Below, piece by piece: positions 25,434 to 34,039 of a stretch of DNA of 64,000 nucleotides. This DNA comes from Pseudomonas putida NBRC 14164 (lineage in GTDB: Bacteria > Pseudomonadota > Gammaproteobacteria > Pseudomonadales > Pseudomonadaceae), in assembly GCF_000412675.1 (NCBI RefSeq), contig NC_021505.1, positions 4,768,501 through 4,832,500 on the forward strand, written 5' to 3'. The first letter of the stretch is position 1. Each line of letters starts with the position of its first letter. A program made the translations under genes and the position numbers. The notes beneath the pieces were generated by a model that did no database searches, was not told the origin of the DNA, and saw nothing but the letters and a program-made list of their open reading frames with translations.

Positions 25434-26704
25434 CGTTCAGGCTCCCTGCCAACCCGTGCAGCGCGGTCCTGCAGGCGCCGGGCACCGGCCAGGTCACCTT
25501 GGGACGCCAACAAGGCCGCCAGGTGTACCAGCGCCTCGGGGTGCTGCGGCTCCAGGTACAGGGCTTTGCGATAATGGGTCAGCGCCTGCTGCGCATCGCC
25601 TTCGGTATCACTGAGCAGCCCCAGCCAGTAGTACACCTGCGCCGACGGCGCGAACTGGCCCAGGTAGCGCTGGCATTCGGCACGCGCCTGCTCGCTGGCG
25701 CCAGCGTTGGCAAGCCGGGCGATGCTGGCCAGCAGCTCGCTCGCGCCCTCACGCGCATGCTCGCGGGCCGGCGCTGGCTTGGGCGCCATCGGCAATACAC
25801 GCAGCGGGCGCGGCAGCGGCGCGCCGGGTGGCGGATAACTCGCCGTGGCCAGCGGCGGTAGGGTGCGCCGCGCGGGTTGCACGGGTGGCACTGCCAACGG
25901 GGCATTGCCACCCTCCTGGCGCACATAGGCAAACGACTGGGCGATCCCTAGCGGGCGCATGCCCAGCCGCGCCAGCAAGCTGCCTTCGGCCGGGCCGATG
26001 AACAGCACACCCTGCGGATGCAGCAGGCGCTTGAGCACCTCGAATACACGCTGCTGGGTCGGCACGTCAAAATAGATCAACAGGTTGCGACAGAACACGA
26101 AGTCGTACAGGCCGTCGCGGCTGGCCAGCGCGGGGTCGAGCACATTGCCCACCTGCAGGCTGACTTGCTGCTGCACCCGACCGTGCAGGCGGTGGCCTTC
26201 ATCGAGGGCATCGAAGTAGCGCTCGCGAAAGCCCAGGTCGCTGCCGCGAAACGCATTGCGCCCATACACGGCCTGCCCGGCCTTGGTCACCGAGCTGGGG
26301 CTGATATCCATGCCATCGATCAGAAACGTCCCAGGCGCAATGCCCGCGTCGAGCAAGGCCATGGCCAGCGAATAGGGTTCCTCGCCGGTCGAGCATGGCA
26401 GGCTGAGCAGGCGCAGTGGGCGGGCCCCGGCCAGTTCGGCCAGGCGCTTGTGTGCCAGGCTGGCCAGGGCGGTAAAAGACTCCGGGTAACGGAAAAACCA
26501 GGTTTCCGGGACGATCACCGCCTCGATCAACGCCTGTTGCTCATCCGCCGACTGCTGCAGGCGCAGCCAGTAATGGTCCAGGTCGACGGCGCCCACGGCC
26601 ACGCAACGCTGACGCAGCGCGCGCTCGACCATGGGCGCACCTACCGACTCAACGTCCAGGCCGATGCGCTCGCGCAAGAAGCGGAAGAAACGCTGTTCGT
26701 TCAT
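25430..26704 (-). CDS. wspC: CheR-type methyltransferase with TPR domain, WspC
   Basis: WspC methylates glutamates of WspA and keeps the pathway active. The 424-residue protein has an N-terminal CheR helical domain, a SAM-binding core (LRLLSLPCSTGEEPYSLAMA, and DFVFCRNLLIYFD), a proline/alanine-rich linker (about 280-330), and C-terminal tetratricopeptide repeats (VYYWLGLLSDTEGDAQQALT, then YRKALYLEPQHPEALVHLA). It overlaps wspD and wspB by four bases on each side. Confidence 0.95.
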   Translation of the reverse strand: MNEQRFFRFLRERIGLDVESVGAPMVERALRQRCVAVGAVDLDHYWLRLQQSADEQQALIEAVIVPETWFFRYPESFTALASLAHKRLAELAGARPLRLLSLPCSTGEEPYSLAMALLDAGIAPGTFLIDGMDISPSSVTKAGQAVYGRNAFRGSDLGFRERYFDALDEGHRLHGRVQQQVSLQVGNVLDPALASRDGLYDFVFCRNLLIYFDVPTQQRVFEVLKRLLHPQGVLFIGPAEGSLLARLGMRPLGIAQSFAYVRQEGGNAPLAVPPVQPARRTLPPLATASYPPPGAPLPRPLRVLPMAPKPAPAREHAREGASELLASIARLANAGASEQARAECQRYLGQFAPSAQVYYWLGLLSDTEGDAQQALTHYRKALYLEPQHPEALVHLAALLASQGDLAGARRLQDRAARVGREPER

Positions 26705-27207
26705 GTCGGCATCCCTGTCGGCTCATCCCTGTACAGCAGGTGGTGCACGGCATCAGGCAGCAGATCGTTGACTTCGATGCGCTGCAGCAGGCCCTGCTCA
26801 TCCTGGCGTACCGGGCCCAGATACGGGGCTTCGCCGCTGTCCACGCCATAAGGCTGGAACTCGTCCGGGTGGCAACGCAGGGTCTCGGTGGCCTGCTCCA
26901 GGATCAGGCCGAGTTGCAGGCTGCCACGATAATGCACCAGCACCAGTCGCGTACTGGTGCGCTGCGCCGCCGGCTGACCGAAACTCAGCGCGGCAAGGTC
27001 GATCACAGGAACCAGATGGCCACGATGGGCGAGGATGCCCGCGACCCAGGCAGGTGCCTGGGCAATCGGCTTGAGCGGCTGGCGCGGCAGCACCTCGATC
27101 ACCTCGTGCACGCTCAGGGCAAAGCGCTGTTCCCTGAGGCGAAACTGCAGGTACAACGCGCCCTTGGCGTTGTGCGCGGATGCGGCGTGCGGTGGCAAGT
27201 CGTTCAT
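26701..27207 (-). CDS. wspB: CheW-like coupling protein WspB
   Basis: This 168-residue protein is a single CheW domain (LYLQFRLREQRFALSVHEVIEV, then GILAHRGHLVPVIDLAALSFG) with a short N-terminal tail. It couples WspA to WspE. It ends four bases inside wspC and starts five bases after the wspA stop, so it is translated with them. Confidence 0.93.
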   Translation of the reverse strand: MNDLPPHAASAHNAKGALYLQFRLREQRFALSVHEVIEVLPRQPLKPIAQAPAWVAGILAHRGHLVPVIDLAALSFGQPAAQRTSTRLVLVHYRGSLQLGLILEQATETLRCHPDEFQPYGVDSGEAPYLGPVRQDEQGLLQRIEVNDLLPDAVHHLLYRDEPTGMPT

Positions 27208-27212
27208 CGCGT

Positions 27213-28835
27213 TCAGACTTTGAAACGCGACACGCCGCCACGCAGGCCGGCGGCCACCTGGCTCAATTCATCGATGGCAAAGCTGGCCTGTCGCAGCGAC
27301 TCGACGGTCTGGGTACTGGCATCGCTGAGCTGCGCCAGCGCCTGGTTGATCTGCTCGGCACCGGTGGCCTGGGCCTGCATGCCTTCGTTGACCATCAGCA
27401 CACGCGGCGCCAGGGCCTGCACCTGGTGAATGATCTGGCTGAGCTGCTCGCCCACCTGCTGCACCTCGAACATGCCGCGGCGCACTTCTTCGGAAAACTT
27501 GTCCATGCCCATGACCCCGGCAGACACCGCCGACTGGATTTCACGCACCATCTGCTCGATGTCGTAGGTGGCCACGGCGGTCTGGTCAGCCAGGCGGCGC
27601 ACTTCGGTGGCTACCACGGCAAAGCCACGCCCGTACTCACCGGCCTTTTCCGCTTCGATGGCGGCGTTGAGCGACAGCAGGTTGGTCTGGTCGGCAACCT
27701 TGACGATGGTCACCACCATCTGGGTGATGTTGCTGGCCTTTTCGTTGAGGATGCCGAGTTTGGCGTTGACCAGATCCGCAGCGCCCATCACCTGGTGCAT
27801 GGTCTCTTCCATCCGCGCCAGCCCCTGCTGGCCAGAGCCGGCGAGGCTGGAAGCCTGATCAGCGGCGGAGGTGACTTCGGTCATGGTGCGCACCAGATCA
27901 CGCGAGGTGGCGGCAATTTCCCGTGAGGTGGCGCCGATTTCCGTGGTGGTGGCGGCGGTTTCGGTGGCGGTGGCCTGCTGTTGCTTGGACGTGGCGGCGA
28001 TCTCGGTCACCGACGTGGTGACCTGCACCGACGAACGCTGGGCCTGGGCCACCAGGTTGGCCAGCGCCTCGGCCATTTCGTTGAAGCCACTTTCGATGGC
28101 GCCGAACTCGTCCTTGCGGTCCAGGCTCAGGCGCATGCTCAGGTCGCCGGAGCGCAGCCTGTCGAGGGCATGCACGATACGCTGCATGGGGGCGGTGATG
28201 GCACGCATCAGCAGCAGGCCACAAATGGCGGCCGCGACAATTGCCAGCAGCAGCGAAACCACCATGCTGCCTTTGGCCGTGCTGACGGCGCTGACGATCT
28301 CGCTGGTCGCGGAATCGGCAGACGCCCGATTGAATTCGATCACTTCATTCAGGTGCTTGCGCCCTTCCACCCAGGCCGGCGTCAGCACCTCCATGATCAG
28401 CCGTTCGGCTTCGGCGTAGTTGCGCTGGCGGTACGCATCCAGCACCTGATTGACGATCCTGAGGTAGTTCTCCTCCAGTTGCACGAAGCTCTCGAAGCGG
28501 GTCTGGTCGTCTTTGTCCTGGATGGTGGCCTGGTAGCTGGCCATGTGCTGTTTCAGCCTGTCTTCGAAGCTTTTGAACAGCTCCATGTCGGCCGAAGTGA
28601 TTTCACGGTGGTTGGACAGGCCCACCAGTTGCTGGCTGGTGACGTAGCTGTCGACCCAGGCGCTGCGGATCATCGAGCTGTAGTAGACCCCGGGAATGCT
28701 GTCGGTCCCCACTGCCTCCTCGGCGGTTTCGATGGCCACCAACCGCGAGTAGGCGGCCACGATCATCAGCAGCATGATGGCGATGATCACGGCGAAACTT
28801 GCCAGGATCCGTTGGCGCAAGGTCCAGTTCTTCAC
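27213..28835 (-). CDS. wspA: Methyl-accepting surface-sensing receptor WspA
   Basis: WspA senses surface contact or envelope stress and controls WspE. The 540-residue protein has a first membrane helix at about 10-30, a periplasmic four-helix-bundle domain (31-190), a second helix at about 191-213, a HAMP domain, and a long cytoplasmic coiled coil. The signalling tip reads VADQTNLLSLNAAIEAEKAG and FAVVATEVRRLADQ. Ala/Thr/Glu-rich methylation helices flank it. It is the first gene of wspABCDEFR and ends with VSRFKV, with no CheR-docking pentapeptide. Confidence 0.95.
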   Translation of the reverse strand: MKNWTLRQRILASFAVIIAIMLLMIVAAYSRLVAIETAEEAVGTDSIPGVYYSSMIRSAWVDSYVTSQQLVGLSNHREITSADMELFKSFEDRLKQHMASYQATIQDKDDQTRFESFVQLEENYLRIVNQVLDAYRQRNYAEAERLIMEVLTPAWVEGRKHLNEVIEFNRASADSATSEIVSAVSTAKGSMVVSLLLAIVAAAICGLLLMRAITAPMQRIVHALDRLRSGDLSMRLSLDRKDEFGAIESGFNEMAEALANLVAQAQRSSVQVTTSVTEIAATSKQQQATATETAATTTEIGATSREIAATSRDLVRTMTEVTSAADQASSLAGSGQQGLARMEETMHQVMGAADLVNAKLGILNEKASNITQMVVTIVKVADQTNLLSLNAAIEAEKAGEYGRGFAVVATEVRRLADQTAVATYDIEQMVREIQSAVSAGVMGMDKFSEEVRRGMFEVQQVGEQLSQIIHQVQALAPRVLMVNEGMQAQATGAEQINQALAQLSDASTQTVESLRQASFAIDELSQVAAGLRGGVSRFKV

Positions 28836-28968
28836 ATTCAGCCCTCAGGAATTCTCAACGAGCGGGAAAAATCGCTGAAGTATAGCCCAGAGGCCTTACA
28901 CATTTTCGGGTGAAGTGAGGGGTAAACAGGCATCCCTGCTGATGGACATGCCACTGGGGCTGCTTGCA

Positions 28969-29059
28969 GCCCTTCGCGGGCACGCCCGCTCCCACAGGTT
29001 TCACCAAAAGACTGAAGGTTGCGCTGACCCTTGGGAGCGGGCGTGCCCGCGAAGGGCCG
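28969..29059. repeat. REP pair upstream of wspA
   Basis: Two units with stem allele GGGCACGCCC face each other with the CCCA ends inward. They lie between wspA and the DUF533 gene, about 135 bp before the wspA ATG. Since both genes are on the minus strand, this pair is downstream of DUF533 and upstream of the wsp promoter. Confidence 0.82.
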
Positions 29060-29082
29060 CACAGCGGCCCCACTGCGCTCAA

Positions 29083-29766
29083 TCACTGGTCTGCGGCTAT
29101 CCGTACCTGGCTTTCCAGCTCTCGGCGCAGGGCTGGGTCCAAACGCAGCTGGCGGGCCAGTTCGTCCAGGTAGGCACGCTCCATGAAGTTTTCCTGGTCG
29201 ACCATCATCACGCTGGCCAGGTACATCTCGGCGGCCATTTCTGGTGTTTGCGCGGCGCGGGCCACTTCGGCCGGGTCAAGCGGTTTGTTCAGCTCGGCAT
29301 GCAGCCAGTGCTGCAGTTCACGGTCGCTGTCCAGGCGGGTAAATTCGCCCTCGATCAGCGCCCGTTCGCGCTCGTCGATATGGCCATCGGACTTGGCCGC
29401 CGCTACCAGTGCCCGCAGCACCGCCTGGCTGTGCTGCTCGACCTGGGCAGGCGGCAGGCGGTCGACGGTTTGCGGTTCGGCTGCGGCCCCCTGCTGATTG
29501 GCCTGCCAGTTGCCGTAGGCTTTGTAGGCCAGCACACCCAGCGCAGCCAGGCCGCCGTAGGTCAGGGCCTTGCCGCCGTACTTGCGGGCTTTCTTGCTAC
29601 CGAGCAGCAGGCCCAGGGCGCCCCCACCCAACAGGCCGCCACCGGCACCGGACAACAGCCCGCCAAGCCCACCGCCAGCGCTGCCGGACTTGTTGGCGCC
29701 CCCCTGTTTTTCGAGCATCTGCTGGCCGGATTTGAGGAGTTGATCAAGCAAGCCCCGAGTGTTCAT
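29083..29766 (-). CDS. DUF533/TerB-like membrane-associated protein
   Basis: This 227-residue protein has a glycine-rich N-terminal hydrophobic region (GGLLSGAGGGLLGGGALGLLLG, about 32-52) and a second hydrophobic stretch (YGGLAALGVLAYKAYGNW). A C-terminal helical TerB-like domain follows (LRALVAAAKSDGHIDERER, then LYLASVMMVDQENFMERAYL). It matches the YebE/DUF533 type of inner-membrane proteins. Function is unknown. It is divergent from the ydcS-like gene and upstream of wspA on the same strand but separated by a REP pair, so it is probably not part of the wsp operon. Confidence 0.83.
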   Translation of the reverse strand: MNTRGLLDQLLKSGQQMLEKQGGANKSGSAGGGLGGLLSGAGGGLLGGGALGLLLGSKKARKYGGKALTYGGLAALGVLAYKAYGNWQANQQGAAAEPQTVDRLPPAQVEQHSQAVLRALVAAAKSDGHIDERERALIEGEFTRLDSDRELQHWLHAELNKPLDPAEVARAAQTPEMAAEMYLASVMMVDQENFMERAYLDELARQLRLDPALRRELESQVRIAADQ

Positions 29767-29982
29767 TCATGTGTCTCCACGCAAGAAGATTCAACCGCCA
29801 GAGTAAGGCTTGGCAGAACGCACGCCATCGCGGATTTGCTTCCGGATGTTGCATTGGCTGGCAAAAAGCCAACTAGACTCGATATCGCCAATACCTCGCG
29901 CGATCGCACTACGCTTATAACAATTGCTTCACGGCTTGCTTGATGACTGCCCCGAACAAGATCTCCAAAAAGAGGGAACACC

Positions 29983-31134
29983 ATGTCAGTGCACAAGACC
30001 GCATTGCTCGGCGCCATGACCGGTGCCGTGCTGGCCAGCGCCAGCCTGCAGGCTGCCGAACCGCCCAAGGCCCTGGGGCCCGGCGAGGGGCGCCTGGATA
30101 TCGTTGCCTGGCCCGGCTACATCGAGCGCGGTGAAAGCGACAAGGCCTACGACTGGGTGACCGGCTTCGAGAAGGAAACCGGCTGCAAGGTCAGTGTGAA
30201 GACCGCCGCCACCTCGGACGAGATGGTCAGCCTGATGACCAAGGGCGGTTATGACCTGGTCACCGCCTCGGGCGATGCCTCGCTGCGGCTGATCGTGGGC
30301 AAGCGCGTGCAGCCGATCAACACCGCCCTGATCCCCAACTGGAAGAACATCGACCCGCGCCTGCAGAACGGTGGCTGGTACGTAGTCGACAAGCAGGTGT
30401 ACGGCACCCCCTATCAGTGGGGGCCGAACGTGCTGCTGTACAACACCAACACATTCAAGCAGGCCCCTACCAGCTGGGGCGTGGTGTTCGAGCCGCAGAA
30501 CCTGCCCGACGGCAAGCCGAACAAAGGCCGCGTCCAGGCCTACGACGGGCCGATCTACATCGCCGACGCGGCGCTGTACCTGAAGTCGACCAAGCCAGAA
30601 CTGGGCATCAAGGACCCTTACGAGCTGAACGAGGAGCAATACCAGGCCGTGCTGGAACTGCTGCGCCAGCAGCAACCGCTGATCCACCGTTACTGGCATG
30701 ACGCCACCGTGCAGATGAGCGACGTGAAGAACGAAGGCGTGGTCGCCTCCAGTTCCTGGGGCTACATGGTCAATGGCCTGAAGGCCGAGAACCAGCCGGT
30801 GGCCTCGACCATTCCCAAGGAAGGCGCAACCGGCTGGGCCGACACCACCATGCTGCACAGCGAGGCCAAGCACCCCAACTGCGCCTACAAGTGGATGGAC
30901 TGGTCGCTGCAACCTAAGGTGCAGGGTGACGTAGCGGCCTGGTTCGGTTCGTTGCCGGCGGTGCCGGCAGCGTGCACCGGCAGCGAACTGCTGGGCGCCG
31001 AGGGCTGCAAGACCAACGGGTTCGACAATTTCGACAAGATCGCCTTCTGGAAAACCCCGCAGGCCCAGGGGGGCAAGTTCGTGCCGTATAGCCGCTGGAC
31101 CCAGGACTACATTGCGATCATGGGTGGGCGCTAA
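29983..31134 (+). CDS. ydcS: Polyamine-type ABC transporter substrate-binding protein (YdcS-like)
   Basis: This 383-residue periplasmic protein captures a putrescine- or spermidine-like substrate for the importer encoded downstream. The signal peptide (MSVHKTALLGAMTGAVLASA, cleaved near AAE) leads into a type II periplasmic binding fold of the PotD/PotF group, starting LDIVAWPGYIERG. Later segments (DLVTASGDASLRLIVGKRV, TPYQWGPNVLLYNT) are typical of the YdcS branch. AGAGGGA precedes the ATG. A 147-bp gap with a REP pair separates it from the ATPase gene, which could allow higher binding-protein levels. Confidence 0.87.
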   Translation: MSVHKTALLGAMTGAVLASASLQAAEPPKALGPGEGRLDIVAWPGYIERGESDKAYDWVTGFEKETGCKVSVKTAATSDEMVSLMTKGGYDLVTASGDASLRLIVGKRVQPINTALIPNWKNIDPRLQNGGWYVVDKQVYGTPYQWGPNVLLYNTNTFKQAPTSWGVVFEPQNLPDGKPNKGRVQAYDGPIYIADAALYLKSTKPELGIKDPYELNEEQYQAVLELLRQQQPLIHRYWHDATVQMSDVKNEGVVASSSWGYMVNGLKAENQPVASTIPKEGATGWADTTMLHSEAKHPNCAYKWMDWSLQPKVQGDVAAWFGSLPAVPAACTGSELLGAEGCKTNGFDNFDKIAFWKTPQAQGGKFVPYSRWTQDYIAIMGGR

Positions 31135-31151
31135 AAGTTACTTGGCCTGCA

Positions 31152-31249
31152 TTGGCCCTATCGCCGGCAAGCCAGCTCCCACAGTGTCTGCAAAGGCCCC
31201 AGCCTTGTGCAGGACTGGTGGGAGCTGGCTTGCCGGCGACAGGGCCAGG
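31152..31249. repeat. REP pair inside the ydcSTUV-type operon
   Basis: Two units with stem GGCAAGCC (same allele as 17401) face each other between the binding-protein and ATPase genes. Such a position often stabilises the upstream mRNA part and lowers downstream expression, which would fit an ABC importer. Confidence 0.87.
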
Positions 31250-31281
31250 GCAGGCAATACATAGACAACTGAGTACAGCCT

Positions 31282-32313
31282 ATGCCCCTAGCCGTCCAGT
31301 TCACCCAGGTTTCCCGCACCTTCGGCGAGGTCAAGGCTGTCGATCAGGTCAGCATCGACATCATCGATGGCGAATTCTTCTCGATGCTCGGCCCTTCCGG
31401 CTCGGGCAAGACCACCTGCCTGCGCCTGATCGCCGGCTTCGAACAACCCACCAGCGGTTCAATCCGTATCCACGGTATCGAAGCCACTGGCGTGCCGCCC
31501 TACCAGCGCGACGTCAACACCGTGTTCCAGGACTACGCGCTGTTCCCGCACATGAACGTGCTGGACAACATCGCTTATGGCCTGAAAGTGAAAGGTGTGG
31601 CCAAGGCCGAGCGCCACGGCCGCGCCGAAGAAGCCCTGGCCATGGTGGCCCTGGCCGGATATGGCGCGCGCAAGCCGGCGCAGCTGTCCGGCGGCCAGCG
31701 CCAGCGCGTGGCCCTGGCCCGCGCCTTGGTCAACCGGCCACGGGTATTGCTGCTGGATGAACCCTTGGGCGCGCTGGACCTGAAGTTGCGCGAACAGATG
31801 CAGGGCGAGCTGAAAAAACTGCAGCGCCAACTGGGCATCACCTTCATCTTCGTCACCCACGACCAGACCGAGGCCCTGTCGATGTCCGACCGGGTCGCGG
31901 TGTTCAACCGCGGCCGTATCGAACAGGTCGACACCCCGCGCAACCTGTACATGAAGCCCGCTACCACCTTCGTCGCCGAATTCGTCGGCACCTCCAACGT
32001 GGTGCGTGGCGAGCTGGCCATGCAGCTCAACGGCAGCCCGGCGCCCTTCTCCATCCGCCCCGAGCACATCCGCCTGGGCGAGCCGGTGGTGACCAGCCAT
32101 GAAGTGCAGGTCAGCGGCTTGTTGCGCGATGTCCAGTATCAGGGCAGCGCCACACGCTTCGAGCTGCAACTGGAAAGCGGCCAGCTGTTGGCGGTGAGCC
32201 AGGCCAACGACCGCTGGCAAGCGCAGCCCCAAGTGTGGCAGCCCGGGCAACGGGTGCTGGCACATTGGCCCCGCGAGGCCATGACGGTGCTGCAGGAAAC
32301 CGAGGCCCGCTGA
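31282..32313 (+). CDS. ydcT: Polyamine-type ABC transporter ATP-binding protein (YdcT-like)
   Basis: This 343-residue ATPase powers the importer. Walker A is GPSGSGKTT (37-45), the Q-loop is VFQDYALFPHM, the signature is LSGGQRQRVALARAL and Walker B is LLLDEPLGALD, with His in VTHDQTEAL. A C-terminal TOBE-type regulatory domain follows (SIRPEHIRL). The ribosome binding site is weak. The stop codon is one base before the first permease gene. Confidence 0.94.
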   Translation: MPLAVQFTQVSRTFGEVKAVDQVSIDIIDGEFFSMLGPSGSGKTTCLRLIAGFEQPTSGSIRIHGIEATGVPPYQRDVNTVFQDYALFPHMNVLDNIAYGLKVKGVAKAERHGRAEEALAMVALAGYGARKPAQLSGGQRQRVALARALVNRPRVLLLDEPLGALDLKLREQMQGELKKLQRQLGITFIFVTHDQTEALSMSDRVAVFNRGRIEQVDTPRNLYMKPATTFVAEFVGTSNVVRGELAMQLNGSPAPFSIRPEHIRLGEPVVTSHEVQVSGLLRDVQYQGSATRFELQLESGQLLAVSQANDRWQAQPQVWQPGQRVLAHWPREAMTVLQETEAR

Positions 32314-32314
32314 C

Positions 32315-33226
32315 ATGAGCACTCTGCGCAACCTGTCCAACCTGCTGTACCGGCGCCCGAACCTGTACCTGGCACTGCTGCTGGCACCCCCGCTGACGTG
32401 GTTCGGCGCAATCTACCTGGGCTCGTTGCTGAACCTGCTGTGGCAAGGTTTCTACACTTTCGACGACTTCACCATGGCGGTGACCCCGGACCTGACCCTG
32501 GGCAACTTCGCCGCGCTGTTCAACCCGTCGAACTTCGACATCATCCTGCGCACCTTGGGCATGGCGGTGGCCGTGTCATTGGCCAGCGCGGTACTGGCCT
32601 TCCCCATCGCCTACTACATGGCGCGCTTCACCAGCGGCAAGACCAAGGCGTTTTTCTACATCGCGGTGATGATGCCGATGTGGGCCAGTTACATCGTCAA
32701 GACCTATGCCTGGACCCTGCTGCTGGCAAAGGGCGGCGTCGCTCAGTGGTTCGTCCAGCAGTTGCACCTGGATGGCCTGCTGCAGGCGGTGCTGGCCGTG
32801 CCGGGCGTGGGCGGCAGCACGCTGTCGACTTCCCACCTGGGGCGCTTCATGGTGTTCGTGTACATCTGGCTGCCATTCATGATCCTGCCGATCCAGGCCT
32901 CGCTGGAGCGCCTGCCGCCTTCGCTGCTGCAAGCCTCGGCAGACCTTGGCGCACGGCCCGGGCAAACCTTCGTGCAAGTGATCCTGCCGCTTTCGATCCC
33001 AGGCATCGCCGCCGGCTCGATCTTCACCTTCTCGCTCACCCTGGGTGACTTCATCGTGCCGCAGCTGGTCGGCCCACCCGGTTACTTCATCGGCAGCATG
33101 GTCTATGCCCAGCAAGGGGCGATCGGCAACATGCCGATGGCCGCCGCGTTCACCCTGGTGCCCATCGTGCTTATTGCCTTGTACCTGTCCATCGTCAAGC
33201 GCCTGGGGGCCTTCGATGCACTCTGA
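32315..33226 (+). CDS. ydcU: ABC transporter permease, first subunit (YdcU/PotB-like)
   Basis: This 303-residue inner-membrane protein has about six helices and the binding-protein-dependent permease motif near EASADLGARPGQTFVQVILP (here LQASADLG, about residues 207-225), which contacts the ATPase. It starts one base after the ATPase stop codon and overlaps the second permease gene by 11 bp, so the subunits are made together. Confidence 0.92.
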   Translation: MSTLRNLSNLLYRRPNLYLALLLAPPLTWFGAIYLGSLLNLLWQGFYTFDDFTMAVTPDLTLGNFAALFNPSNFDIILRTLGMAVAVSLASAVLAFPIAYYMARFTSGKTKAFFYIAVMMPMWASYIVKTYAWTLLLAKGGVAQWFVQQLHLDGLLQAVLAVPGVGGSTLSTSHLGRFMVFVYIWLPFMILPIQASLERLPPSLLQASADLGARPGQTFVQVILPLSIPGIAAGSIFTFSLTLGDFIVPQLVGPPGYFIGSMVYAQQGAIGNMPMAAAFTLVPIVLIALYLSIVKRLGAFDAL

Positions 33227-34022
33227 AAATGCTTCAACAGGGCTGCGACTGGCGGCTTGGGGCGGGCTGCTATTCCTGCACTTCCCGATCCTGATCATCT
33301 TCCTGTACGCCTTCAACACCGAAGACGCGGCGTTCAGCTTCCCGCCCAAGGGCTTTACCCTGAAGTGGATCGGTGTGGCTTTCGCCCGGCCCGATGTACT
33401 GGAGGCGATCAAGCTGTCGCTGCAGGTGGCCTGCCTGGCCACGCTGATTGCCCTGGTGCTGGGCACACTGGCGTCGGTCGCGTTGTATCGGCGCAGCTTC
33501 TTCGGCAAAGAGAGCATTTCGCTGATGCTGATCCTGCCTATCGCCCTGCCCGGCATCATCACCGGCATCGCCCTGCTCTCGGCCTTCAAGTCCCTGGGGA
33601 TAGAGCCCGGGGTGTTCACCATCGTGGTCGGTCACGCCACGTTCTGCGTGGTGATCGTCTACAACAACGTGATCGCCCGCCTGCGGCGCACCTCGCAGAG
33701 CCTGATTGAAGCGTCGATGGATTTGGGCGCCGATGGCTGGCAGACCTTCCGCTACATCATCCTGCCCAACCTTGGCTCGGCACTGCTGGCCGGTGGCATG
33801 CTGGCTTTTGCCCTGTCGTTCGATGAAATCATCGTCACCACCTTCACCGCCGGCCACGAACGCACCCTGCCGATCTGGCTGTTGAACCAGCTCAGCCGCC
33901 CGCGCGACGTGCCGGTGACCAACGTGGTCGCCATGCTGGTGATGTTGGTGACCATGCTGCCAATCCTTGGCGCCTACTACCTGACCCGTGGCGGCGAGAG
34001 CGTCGCGGGCAGTGGCAAATGA
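33216..34022 (+). CDS. ydcV: ABC transporter permease, second subunit (YdcV/PotC-like)
   Basis: This 268-residue permease has six predicted helices and the EAA loop (SLIEASMDLGADGWQTFRYI). The frame extends far upstream inside the first permease gene; the start MHSENASTG at 33216 is chosen because it overlaps the preceding gene by only 11 bp and gives the family length. The aldehyde dehydrogenase gene starts 17 bp after its stop. Confidence 0.92.
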   Translation: MHSENASTGLRLAAWGGLLFLHFPILIIFLYAFNTEDAAFSFPPKGFTLKWIGVAFARPDVLEAIKLSLQVACLATLIALVLGTLASVALYRRSFFGKESISLMLILPIALPGIITGIALLSAFKSLGIEPGVFTIVVGHATFCVVIVYNNVIARLRRTSQSLIEASMDLGADGWQTFRYIILPNLGSALLAGGMLAFALSFDEIIVTTFTAGHERTLPIWLLNQLSRPRDVPVTNVVAMLVMLVTMLPILGAYYLTRGGESVAGSGK

Positions 34023-34039
34023 CCCTGGAGGAGTCCCCG

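Noticed and set aside
29860..29885. Inverted repeat TTGGCT...AGCCAA upstream of the ydcS-like gene as a sigma-54 or operator site
   Set aside because: It lacks the GG/GC spacing of a sigma-54 promoter, and one short 6-bp inverted repeat is expected by chance.
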